From positions 1,814 to 7,756 of the forward strand of contig JAADFS010000101.1 of NCBI GenBank assembly GCA_013152795.1: a DNA stretch of 5,943 bases, given 5' to 3'. This DNA is from Deferribacteres bacterium (lineage in GTDB: Bacteria > Nitrospirota > Thermodesulfovibrionia > UBA6902). Every line of letters starts with the position of its first letter. Position 1 is the first letter of the stretch. Under the pieces are notes generated by a model. It had not been told where the DNA came from and did not search any database. It saw only the letters and a list, made by a program, of their open reading frames with translations. A program made the position numbers and the translations under genes. Positions 1 through 5,929 of this stretch are shown one piece after another.

Positions 1-106
1 AACAACGGACACGAATCACGGGCAGTTGATATGGCGTGCGGAGTATTGTATTCATAGGGGGAATCGCAGATAAAGCCTTTCCGGTATATTTTATGCCGCT
101 GTAAGG
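1..106 (-). repeat. Dispersed intergenic repeat, copy 1 (cut by window edge)
   Basis: Read on the minus strand, this stretch starts with ACCTTACAGCGGCATAAAA (107 down to 89) and matches the plus strand at 1919-2018 almost end to end. The 46 bases farthest from the conserved end differ at only three positions, all transitions. The first 36 differ at about four. The middle has a few indels and more substitutions. It lies downstream of the receiver gene, with its CCTTA end facing that gene. The match is still running at base 1, so the element probably continues outside the window. The base outside the CCTTA end is part of TATA rather than the TTAA seen at copy 2. No protein is encoded. Confidence 0.88.
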
Positions 107-134
107 TATAAAAGGTTTTTTATGAGACCGTGAG

Positions 135-164
135 TATGGAAGTTGTGCCGGCAGGCACTCCATA
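135..164. other. Imperfect hairpin downstream of the receiver gene
   Basis: TATGGA (135-140) pairs with TCCATA (159-164). Inside it, GTGCC (145-149) pairs with GGCAC (154-158) around a GGCA loop, leaving a four-base AGTT bulge on one side. It lies about 50 bases beyond the stop of the leftward receiver gene, so it could protect or end that transcript. No T-run follows in the leftward direction, so it does not qualify as a standard rho-independent terminator. A weaker six-base inverted repeat (TGACAG at 187-192, CTGTCA at 214-219) overlaps the receiver's stop codon. Confidence 0.35.
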
Positions 165-216
165 AATAAACTTAAGGTTGCATGAATGACAGGAAAGCTC
201 TTGTTTTATCCGGCTG

Positions 217-579
217 TCAGGATTTGTGGCCGAGAATTTCATTGATCTTGTTTTTCAGCTCGTTAAAGTCTGAAGACTTTACAATGTAATGGTCTGCGGC
301 GACCGCGGCAAAATCACTTTTGTAAACGCTGTATGCGGAACAGATGATCACGGGCAGATCATAGTCGGTCTCCCTGATTTTCCTCAGGACGCTCAGCCCA
401 TCCTCCCCCGGCATCTTTATGTCAAGCGTTACAAGGTCCGGTTTTTCTTCTCTTATCAGCCTTAATGCAACTGCGCCGTCCTCGGCCAGAATAACGTCGT
501 ATCCCTCGTCGGTCAACTCTTCCTTGAGCAGCAGGCGTATGTTTTTTTCATCGTCCACTATAAGAATTTTCTTTTTCAC
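217..579 (-). CDS. Stand-alone CheY-like response regulator receiver protein
   Basis: This 120-residue protein is a single receiver domain with no DNA-binding or enzymatic output, about the usual length for the family. The acidic pocket is Asp9-Asp10 (ILIVDDE), the phosphoacceptor is Asp53 (TLDIKMPG), the switch Ser81 is in ICSAYS, and Lys101 is in YIVKSS. The proline that normally follows this lysine is replaced by serine. Such proteins take phosphate from a histidine kinase and act through protein contacts, as CheY and Spo0F do. The start is GTG, supported by AGGAGGT five bases upstream. The gene follows the glycosyltransferase after 12 bases and the Shine-Dalgarno begins directly after that gene's stop, so the two are co-transcribed and probably translationally coupled. 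The kinase encoded upstream (2116-3453) has no receiver and is the likeliest partner. The family call is firm; the partner is inferred. Confidence 0.93.
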   Translation of the reverse strand: MKKKILIVDDEKNIRLLLKEELTDEGYDVILAEDGAVALRLIREEKPDLVTLDIKMPGEDGLSVLRKIRETDYDLPVIICSAYSVYKSDFAAVAADHYIVKSSDFNELKNKINEILGHKS

Positions 580-584
580 GGCCG

Positions 585-591
585 ACCTCCT
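585..591 (-). promoter_or_regulatory. Strong ribosome binding site for the GTG-started receiver gene
   Basis: On the minus strand AGGAGGT lies five bases before the GTG at 579-577 and immediately after the TAA of the glycosyltransferase gene (594-592). This near-perfect Shine-Dalgarno fixes the unusual GTG start and places the receiver under probable translational coupling to the upstream gene. Confidence 0.85.
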
Positions 592-1899
592 TTATCCCAT
601 AGAAGTCCAACGGTTGATCAAATAGGGTTTCAGTGTCTCAAAAGCACTGCACTGCTGGTTTATAACTTCTTCGGCCTGGCGGGAATCCAGATTCTGCGTC
701 CTGCGTACAAAAGAAGCCGTCACAGCATAATAAATCGGCACCAGTGCCTCAATCACCTGACCGGGTGTCAACCCGTCGGTGCGTTTATTGTAAGCAACTG
801 CAAAATCATACAATGATTTGATCCAGAGATCAACGGGCAGCTCGAAGTGCACCGAATCCATCCTCGCCACCTCGCATATCTTCTGGCAGTTTTCCGCTTC
901 AAGCACCTTTTCCCACACAGGCATATAGCGTGACACGCCTTCCTTGAATTTGTTGATCAGGTTTTCAACATCCACCTTGAGCGGTTTCGGTGCGAATTCA
1001 GATTCGAACCCGAAGATGGCGGTGGGGCGGCTTCCCTTTACATGGAGCCATGTCTCCTGATATATGTCCATTAAACTGAAAATGGTTCCCACAACCTGTG
1101 TAAACATGGGGCTGAGGTCTTTGCCGGGGTCTTTGTCATCATGGATCTTTGCGCCGAGAAAAGACTGGCATATCTTCAGGTTCTCGCAGATAGCCACAGT
1201 GGTCATCCATATGTCAATCCCGAAGCGCGCGATATCGGTCCCCCATACTTCCTTTGAAAGAAGGCTCGTTATCAGTTTCCTCGAAAAACCGAAGTCCCCT
1301 CCTATCGGCTGGCGCACGCGTCTTCCGTAAAGCGCCCATGTCAGGGGATATGCAATCATATTCGTAATGGTCCCGTCATATTTATGACGGCTGTAATACG
1401 GGGCGACAAACCCGAAACCTTTTATGATAACAGGGGCGATCAGCAGCTCTATCCATTCCGGAAATATGCTCCTCAGGTCTGAATCGAGCATGCATCCCGC
1501 CCTGGCATTCAGGATTTCAGCGGCCTCCAGTATCGCCCTGACAGCCGTTCCCTTTCCCGAGGGACCGATATATTTTGCGACGATTATCTCTGTGTCGAAT
1601 TGAGGCCTTGCTATAAACGCGGTCTCAAAGTAGTGCTTGTCGTTAAGGGCCTCAACCGCCTTTTCCGTCTCCTCCGCATTGCCGCCTTCGGATATGAAGA
1701 TCACCCCCTTGTAATGGGGAAAATATTTTGCAAGGCCCAGCTCCGCAGCCTTTATGACCCGGGCGATGGTGGCTGCATTATTGTAACTCGGTATGCCTAC
1801 AACTATGTCGGCACCGCCGATGTCTTTCAATCGCTTCCGGGTTCTTTCATCAATACTGGAGGTGTTGCCGCCTGTGGAAGAATTTTTTCTCAAACCCAT
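592..1899 (-). CDS. GT-A glycosyltransferase, glucosyl-3-phosphoglycerate / glucosylglycerate synthase-like (GT81/GT2 type)
   Basis: This 435-residue protein has no signal peptide or convincing membrane helix, so it is probably cytosolic. A GT-A nucleotide-sugar fold is indicated by VVGIPSYNNAATI (33-45, first beta strand and P-loop-like turn), GPSGKGTA (112-119), the DxD metal and sugar-nucleotide motif Asp139-Ser140-Asp141, QPIGGDFGFSR (197-207) and FGIDIWMT (226-233). His253 in GAKIHDDKDPG is the likely late metal ligand. The order DSD, then QP-GG, then GIDI, then a late histidine parallels glucosyl-3-phosphoglycerate synthases, which start glucosylglycerate compatible-solute or methylglucose polysaccharide synthesis. 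Residues about 290-435 form a largely helical tail that I cannot assign. No matching phosphatase gene is in the window, so a direct glucosylglycerate synthase or a different acceptor is possible. The gene lies between a sensor kinase and a receiver. The annotated ATG is doubtful: AGGAG is only one base from it but seven bases from the in-frame TTG of codon 3 (1893). Confidence 0.72.
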   Translation of the reverse strand: MGLRKNSSTGGNTSSIDERTRKRLKDIGGADIVVGIPSYNNAATIARVIKAAELGLAKYFPHYKGVIFISEGGNAEETEKAVEALNDKHYFETAFIARPQFDTEIIVAKYIGPSGKGTAVRAILEAAEILNARAGCMLDSDLRSIFPEWIELLIAPVIIKGFGFVAPYYSRHKYDGTITNMIAYPLTWALYGRRVRQPIGGDFGFSRKLITSLLSKEVWGTDIARFGIDIWMTTVAICENLKICQSFLGAKIHDDKDPGKDLSPMFTQVVGTIFSLMDIYQETWLHVKGSRPTAIFGFESEFAPKPLKVDVENLINKFKEGVSRYMPVWEKVLEAENCQKICEVARMDSVHFELPVDLWIKSLYDFAVAYNKRTDGLTPGQVIEALVPIYYAVTASFVRRTQNLDSRQAEEVINQQCSAFETLKPYLINRWTSMG

Positions 1900-1900
1900 T

Positions 1901-1905
1901 CTCCT
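1901..1905 (-). promoter_or_regulatory. Shine-Dalgarno that questions the ATG start of the glycosyltransferase
   Basis: AGGAG on the minus strand ends one base before the ATG at 1899 but seven bases before an in-frame TTG at 1893-1891. Normal spacing favours TTG, which would remove two residues (Met-Gly) and leave the fold unchanged. No other purine-rich site suits the ATG. Confidence 0.55.
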
Positions 1906-1918
1906 GTTGCCGACTTAA

Positions 1919-2052
1919 CCTTACAGTGGCATAAAATATACAGGGAAAGCTTTACTGCAGTTCCTTCAGGGAATACTCCGCGCGCCATATCAACCGCCCG
2001 TGATTCGTGTCTGTTGTTCGTGACCGTTACCCGTTTGTCCAATGTTATAAGG
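1919..2052 (+). repeat. Dispersed intergenic repeat, copy 2: small MITE-like element
   Basis: Bases 1919-2018 match copy 1 (1-106) in inverted orientation, beginning with ACCTTACAGTGGCATAAAA (1918-1936). The edges look like an element's ends: CTTAACCTTACA (1914-1925) and TATAAGGTTAAG (2046-2057) are inverted repeats matching at 11 of 12 positions. The outer TTAA (1915-1918 and 2053-2056) could be a target-site duplication, although TTAA is its own complement and could equally be part of the terminal repeat. The interior has no open frame of note; it contains TTCGTG twice (2004-2009 and 2016-2021). It fills most of the 216-base gap between the kinase stop and the glycosyltransferase start and ends 20 bases from that start, so any separate promoter for the downstream pair would have to lie in or beyond it. 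A non-autonomous mobile element is my reading; the exact right boundary is inferred from the terminal repeat. Confidence 0.8.
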
Positions 2053-2059
2053 TTAAGGT

Positions 2060-2073
2060 TGAAATTCATTTCA
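2060..2073. other. Short perfect inverted repeat between the kinase gene and the repeat element
   Basis: TGAAAT and ATTTCA are separated by TC, giving a 14-base site typical in size of a dimeric regulator's operator. It lies 43 bases beyond the kinase stop and upstream of the glycosyltransferase. No clear -35/-10 pair accompanies it, so it may be chance. Confidence 0.2.
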
Positions 2074-2115
2074 TATAGTCTACATATTCACAAAGAAAAA
2101 TTCACCGCGTTTCAT

Positions 2116-3453
2116 TTACGCCGCTGCGGGCAGGGTTATCCGGAATGTAGCACCCCGGCCCTCTGTACTGTCCACTTCGATACTGCCGCCGTGAGAGACT
2201 ATGATCTTCTGAACGAGCGCAAGCCCGAATCCTATACCGTTTTCCTTTGTGGAATAAAACGGGAGGAATATCTTCTGCTTTATGTCCTCGGCGATCCCAC
2301 AGCCCGTGTCCCTGATATTTATTTCAGCCTTATTGTTCTGGCATGACAGTTCTATATCAAGGTTGCCGCCCCCGGGCATGGCCTCAACGGCATTAATAAA
2401 AAGATTGGCGAACGCCTGTCTCAGGAGAACCGCATCAGCCTCTACAGTGACCTGACTGTGGGCCTTCACTGAAACCCTGATCGCATTATTGCCGCCTGCA
2501 ACGGAGGCGGCGGTTTCCTCTATCATTTCATTTAAATCTATACGGTCGGTGTTAAGCACCGAGGGTTTTGCAAAGGCAAGAAGTTCGGATATGATCCTGT
2601 CCATATGGCTGATCTCGGCTATAATCGCATCCATGGTGCCCTTGTGGGAAGGCTCCAGTTTTTTGCTCAGGAGCTTTGCATATCCCGATATTACGGACAT
2701 CGAATTCCTCAGCTCATGGGAAATGCCTGCGGACATCTCTCCGAGCTGGCTGAGCCTCTGTCTGAGCTCCACCTGGGCCTGAAGGGCCTTGATATCCGTT
2801 AAATCCGTAAAAATGAATATAAGGCCGATTTTTTCCCCTCTTGCATTTTTCAACTGCGAGGTGGTGATGCCGAGCCATATGTGTCTCTGGTCACTTGTAA
2901 TGTACTGGTATTCACACCTTGAGACCGTCTTGTTCTCTTCGGTGAGTTTGGTCAGCGGCTCCCTGAAGACTTCGTTGAAGTTCTTTCCGATCACGTCCTT
3001 TGCATTTAAATGCAGTATATGCTCGGCCGCCTGGTTTATGCTTTTGATCTCCATCCGGTTATCGACGCTTATAACACCGCTGGGCACGCTTTGAAGGATA
3101 TGGTCGTTATACGCCTCTATCCTGCCCGCCTTTTCCTCTGCAAACGCCTTTAACTTTTCAAGCTCTTTTTCCTTTTCCTTGAGTTTTGCAACAAGCTCAT
3201 GAAAGGTATCCACAACAAATCCGACCTCAGAGCTTTTTTCGCGGTCCCGGGATGTCTTCAGGATTTTTTTCTGTTTAACGATATAAGACCTTATCAAAAT
3301 AATAAATGCCGCAATGATTAAAAGGCCGCCGGCAGCGAGTATCTTCCTGTTGCCTTCAGAGGCGGGCACCAGAAGGAGCCCTATCAGCAGCCCTGAAAAC
3401 GCAAACAGTGTTATCACCAGGAATCTCACGAAAGAAGAGGAATTATTCTGCAT
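2116..3453 (-). CDS. Membrane-anchored PAS-domain sensor histidine kinase
   Basis: This 445-residue inner-membrane kinase has two hydrophobic segments near the N-terminus (about 10-29 and 38-54) joined by a very short loop, so there is almost no periplasmic sensor. A charged coiled coil rich in Lys and Glu (about 84-112) leads to a cytoplasmic PAS domain (about 113-222), which probably senses the signal. The HisKA H-box is SAGISHELRNS with phosphoacceptor His246. In the ATPase domain the N-box is NLFINAVEAM with Asn354, G1 is DTGCGIAED from Asp382, the F-box is FLPFYSTK (396-403) and G2 is GFGLAL (408-413). All catalytic motifs are intact and the protein ends just after the final GRGATFRITLP strand, without a receiver. 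It should phosphorylate a separate regulator. The stand-alone receiver at 217-579 on the same strand is the obvious candidate, with NtrB-like kinases as the closest broad class. The ATG has only a weak Shine-Dalgarno. The signal is unknown. Confidence 0.94.
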   Translation of the reverse strand: MQNNSSSFVRFLVITLFAFSGLLIGLLLVPASEGNRKILAAGGLLIIAAFIILIRSYIVKQKKILKTSRDREKSSEVGFVVDTFHELVAKLKEKEKELEKLKAFAEEKAGRIEAYNDHILQSVPSGVISVDNRMEIKSINQAAEHILHLNAKDVIGKNFNEVFREPLTKLTEENKTVSRCEYQYITSDQRHIWLGITTSQLKNARGEKIGLIFIFTDLTDIKALQAQVELRQRLSQLGEMSAGISHELRNSMSVISGYAKLLSKKLEPSHKGTMDAIIAEISHMDRIISELLAFAKPSVLNTDRIDLNEMIEETAASVAGGNNAIRVSVKAHSQVTVEADAVLLRQAFANLFINAVEAMPGGGNLDIELSCQNNKAEINIRDTGCGIAEDIKQKIFLPFYSTKENGIGFGLALVQKIIVSHGGSIEVDSTEGRGATFRITLPAAA

Positions 3454-3671
3454 GGCTCATACCGTACATAAACGGCGGCAGGCGGCGCCGTGTGATAAAA
3501 AAATAATATTTTCATGTCCGGATAAAGGATTTTTCATCTATTACTTATATTAATGATGCCCCTGAAAAAAGCAAGCCCTCAAGGTTTATCCGCAATAGTC
3601 CGAAATACACAGGTGTAACATGCTCATGGAGCATAAAGGGCTTTTGCCCGGGAAGAATTGACGGAGAGACT
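3454..3671. promoter_or_regulatory. Divergent intergenic region between the kinase and the MshEN-pilT operon
   Basis: This 218-base gap must carry the promoters for both groups. The AT-rich centre (about 3500-3555) is the likely promoter zone. For the leftward kinase the best pair I find is TTGCTT (3574-3569) and TAATAT (3552-3547) with a 16-base spacer, which is weak. For the rightward gene TATATT (3546-3551) could be a -10, without a convincing -35. A GC-rich palindrome, CGGCGCCG (3483-3490), lies in the kinase leader. I see no riboswitch that I recognise. Confidence 0.4.
3620..3649 (+). other. Two tandem hairpins in the leader of the MshEN gene
   Basis: ATGCTC (3620-3625) pairs with GAGCAT (3629-3634) around an ATG loop. 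GGGC (3638-3641) pairs with GCCC (3646-3649) around TTTT. They end 13 bases before the ribosome binding site GGAG (3663-3666), which is itself five bases before the ATG at 3672. The position would suit a leader control element, but both stems are short and no U-run follows, so they are not a standard terminator. Confidence 0.35.
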
Positions 3672-4751
3672 ATGTCTAAGTGGAAAAGCATAGGACAACT
3701 GCTGCTGGAATACGGACTGACCGATGATGAAGGCCTGAGAGAGGGCCTCAAGATGCACAAGGCGACCGGCATGAGACTGGGTGAAGCCATGGTGAAACTC
3801 GGGAAAGTCAGCAAGGATGACATCAACTGGGTGCTGAGCAAACAGCTTGACATACCGTTTGTTATTGTTGAGGACGTTATACCGAATGATGAACTGCTGG
3901 GCAAATTCTCAAGGCAGTTCCTGATCGAAAACCGCATAATCCCCCTGCATGAAACGGATGACCAGATAACAATAGTTACGGAAGACCCCCTGAATGACAC
4001 AGCCATTGAGCTTATACGCAATTCCTTCAACAAAAAGGTGAATGTGTCCACAGGCAGCGGGAGAAAGATAGAGAAAGTCCTGAAAAAGGCCTACGAAAAA
4101 GTAACGCTTCCGGAATTGATCGACTCTCTTGAGGGCATTATTGAAAGGATCAGGGAGACGTCTTTCTACCGCATGGATTTTTTGCCGGGCAAAACCTCCT
4201 GCAGGATCAATATATTCGGGGCGGGGATATCAAGAAATATTGCCGTGCTGCAGGGCGCATTTACAAAGCAGGACATATTCGGAGCGTTTGACAGCCTGAA
4301 TATCCCTTTTCTGTATGACACATTCACCGGAGACAATAATCTGCTCCTGTCGGTCTATCCGGTAGTGAACAGGCTGGATGTAGAAGGCATGGCGGTAATT
4401 TCCGGCAGATACGGTTTGTGCCTGCCCCCTGATATTACCTTCACTGATACGGCCATCCACGGAGTTGCGGGCTTCTTCCGGGCCGACAACCCTGTTCAGG
4501 GATACGGATATTTTGCAACAAAAAAAGGCGCTCCCGCCTCTGCAGAGTCGGTATGCGTTATTGATGCAGCGCCGGATGATTTCAGGGAATGTTACATAGA
4601 TGCATACATACCCGAGAAATGTCCGTCCTGTAATGGAGGCGGCTGCGAGGAGTGTAATGATTTGGGATACAGGTTCAGCGTGATGGAAGGGGTTTATTCC
4701 TCGGATGACTTAAACAAGAGGCTGAAAGAGGGCAGAGATGGCAAAGATTAA
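3672..4751 (+). CDS. MshEN (GspE N-terminal) domain protein with a PilB-like zinc motif but no ATPase core
   Basis: This 359-residue protein starts with a MshEN / T2SSE_N domain, the cyclic-di-GMP-binding fold of MshE and many PilB/GspE ATPases. Two 24-residue motifs, 6-29 and 35-58, are separated by exactly five residues (30-34), as in that family. The second keeps the key Arg35 and Gln58; the first has Ser6 and His29 at those places, so binding may be weakened. The rest of the domain runs to about 142. Residues 145-310 have no Walker A, Walker B, Asp box or His box, and I cannot assign them. The C-terminus, CPSCNGGGCEEC (317-328), followed by a GYRFSVMEGVY stretch (332-342), resembles the tetracysteine zinc motif and tail of PilB/GspE. 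The layout is that of an assembly ATPase with its catalytic core lost or replaced, at roughly two thirds of the usual length. GGAG five bases upstream supports the start. It overlaps pilT by 14 bases, so a regulatory role with PilT is likely but inferred. Confidence 0.8.
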   Translation: MSKWKSIGQLLLEYGLTDDEGLREGLKMHKATGMRLGEAMVKLGKVSKDDINWVLSKQLDIPFVIVEDVIPNDELLGKFSRQFLIENRIIPLHETDDQITIVTEDPLNDTAIELIRNSFNKKVNVSTGSGRKIEKVLKKAYEKVTLPELIDSLEGIIERIRETSFYRMDFLPGKTSCRINIFGAGISRNIAVLQGAFTKQDIFGAFDSLNIPFLYDTFTGDNNLLLSVYPVVNRLDVEGMAVISGRYGLCLPPDITFTDTAIHGVAGFFRADNPVQGYGYFATKKGAPASAESVCVIDAAPDDFRECYIDAYIPEKCPSCNGGGCEECNDLGYRFSVMEGVYSSDDLNKRLKEGRDGKD

Positions 4752-5799
4752 TTCTTTTTTCGATTATATGATTGAAAACAATGCAAGTGACCTGCATCTG
4801 AGCGCGGGATCAAAACCCAAGATAAGGATCCACGGAGAACTCCAGGACATGGATCATCCGGAACTGACAAACGAGGAGCTGAGGAGTCTCCTTTTTGAGA
4901 TCGCAACCGAGGAGCAGCAGAAGGCCTTTCTTGCCAGGAGAGACCTGGATTTCGCGTATGAAATCCCTGGGGTTGCACGATTCAGGGCGAATTATTTTGA
5001 TCAGAAGAGGGGCATGGGGGCGGTATTCAGGGTTATTCCGACCAATATACTATCCGTGGAAGACCTGGGGCTGCCGCCGCAGATACTGAAGCTGACGCAG
5101 TTGAGCAGGGGGCTCGTGCTGGTGACAGGGCCTACGGGAAGCGGAAAGTCCACCACTCTTGCCGCGATTATAGATTACATAAACACTCACCGGAAAGACC
5201 ATATATTGACGATCGAGGACCCTGTCGAGTTTGTCCACGAAAACAAGGGCTGCCTGGTCAACCACCGGGAGATAGGCAATCATACAGACTCTTTCGCCAC
5301 TGCCCTGAGGGCGGCCCTGAGGGAGGACCCCGACGTTATTCTCGTGGGCGAGATGCGCGACCTGGAGACCATCGAGCTTGCGATAACCGCTGCGGAGACA
5401 GGCCACCTCGTCTTCGGGACGCTTCATACGAACTCTGCGGCCAAGACCATTGACCGCATAATCGACGCCTTCCCGGCGGGACAGCAGGCACAGATCAGGA
5501 CCATGCTTTCAGAGTCCTTAAAAGGGGTTATCTGCCAGCAGTTGCTGAAAAGGAGTGACCAGCCGGGACGACTGGCCGCCCTTGAGATACTCTTCTGCAA
5601 GACGGCGGTTGCCAATCTGATCAGGGAGGGCAAGACCTTCCAGATCACATCCGTGATGCAGACCGCCAAAGGCGAAGGCATGCAGCTTATGGATCAGGCG
5701 ATCATGGAGTTTCTGATGCAGAAAAAGATCTCTCCCGAGGAGGCATATCTGAAGGCGAATGACAAAAACGCCTTCCAGAGATTTCTGAAGAAGAGTTAA
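4738..5799 (+). CDS. pilT: Type IV pilus retraction ATPase PilT
   Basis: This 353-residue protein is of standard PilT length and complete. PilT forms a cytoplasmic hexamer at the base of the type IV pilus machine and drives pilus retraction, hence twitching motility. Motifs in order are the N-terminal ASDLHLSAGSKP (16-27), Walker A GPTGSGKST with Lys137 and Ser138 (131-139), Asp box TIEDPVEF with Glu160 and Asp161 (158-165), Walker B with Glu204 in VILVGEMRD, and a His box with His223 and His230 (TGHLVFGTLHTN). The C-terminal AVANLIRE (290-297) matches the AIRNLIRE motif that is specific to retraction ATPases, which separates PilT from PilB. No large C-terminal extension of the PilU type is seen. 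The ATG lies inside the end of the MshEN gene, preceded by GAGGG at about six bases, so the two are translated from one message. No pilin, PilB or PilC gene is in the window. Confidence 0.97.
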   Translation: MAKINSFFDYMIENNASDLHLSAGSKPKIRIHGELQDMDHPELTNEELRSLLFEIATEEQQKAFLARRDLDFAYEIPGVARFRANYFDQKRGMGAVFRVIPTNILSVEDLGLPPQILKLTQLSRGLVLVTGPTGSGKSTTLAAIIDYINTHRKDHILTIEDPVEFVHENKGCLVNHREIGNHTDSFATALRAALREDPDVILVGEMRDLETIELAITAAETGHLVFGTLHTNSAAKTIDRIIDAFPAGQQAQIRTMLSESLKGVICQQLLKRSDQPGRLAALEILFCKTAVANLIREGKTFQITSVMQTAKGEGMQLMDQAIMEFLMQKKISPEEAYLKANDKNAFQRFLKKS

Positions 5800-5801
5800 A
5801 A

Positions 5802-5929
5802 CCTTATAGTGGCATAAAAACATCGCCAAGGAAATACTTTGCACAGCATATTGACGTCTTTTTGAACTTCACTCTCCCTTACTTCCTGCAATAAAGACTT
5901 ACTTCCGATATCCCATCGCTTTATAAAGG
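5802..5929 (+). repeat. Dispersed repeat, copy 3 (shared 18-base core; rest unrelated)
   Basis: Two bases after the pilT stop, 5802-5819 matches the conserved start of copies 1 and 2, with consensus CCTTAYAGYGGCATAAAA. Beyond this core the sequence does not align convincingly. A matching inverted end exists, however: AAAACCTTATA (5798-5808) against TATAAAGGTTTT (5922-5933), one base longer. This gives an element of about 128 bases, close to the 134 of copy 2. The core is certain; the right boundary and membership as a full element are inferred. The core could instead be a functional 3' end signal placed after pilT. Confidence 0.55.

Noticed and set aside
107..134. Rho-independent terminator after the receiver gene
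   Set aside because: The hairpin at 135-164 is followed in the leftward direction by mixed sequence and then an A-run rather than a T-run.
1926..1945. Possible sigma-54 promoter in the repeat core (TGGCAT)
   Set aside because: The -24-like TGGCA is present in copies 2 and 3, but the GC expected ten bases after the GG is missing in every copy and copy 1 reads CGGCAT. The spacing therefore fails.
1..2018. CRISPR or tandem repeat array
   Set aside because: The repeat copies are about 100 bases, inverted and separated by nearly 2 kb, with no regular spacers.
1600..2346. Long rightward open frame of 248 codons
   Set aside because: It runs antisense through the start of the glycosyltransferase, the repeat and the end of the kinase. 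The product has no recognisable domain and no ribosome binding site is evident, so it is a shadow of well-supported genes.
3590..3660. Cyclic-di-GMP-I (GEMM) riboswitch upstream of the MshEN gene
   Set aside because: Stem-loops are present, but the conserved purine-rich core and tetraloop-receptor signatures of that class are not visible.
3545..4051. Leftward open frame of 168 codons opposite the MshEN gene
   Set aside because: Serine-rich, domain-free translation antisense to a clear MshEN domain; typical shadow composition.
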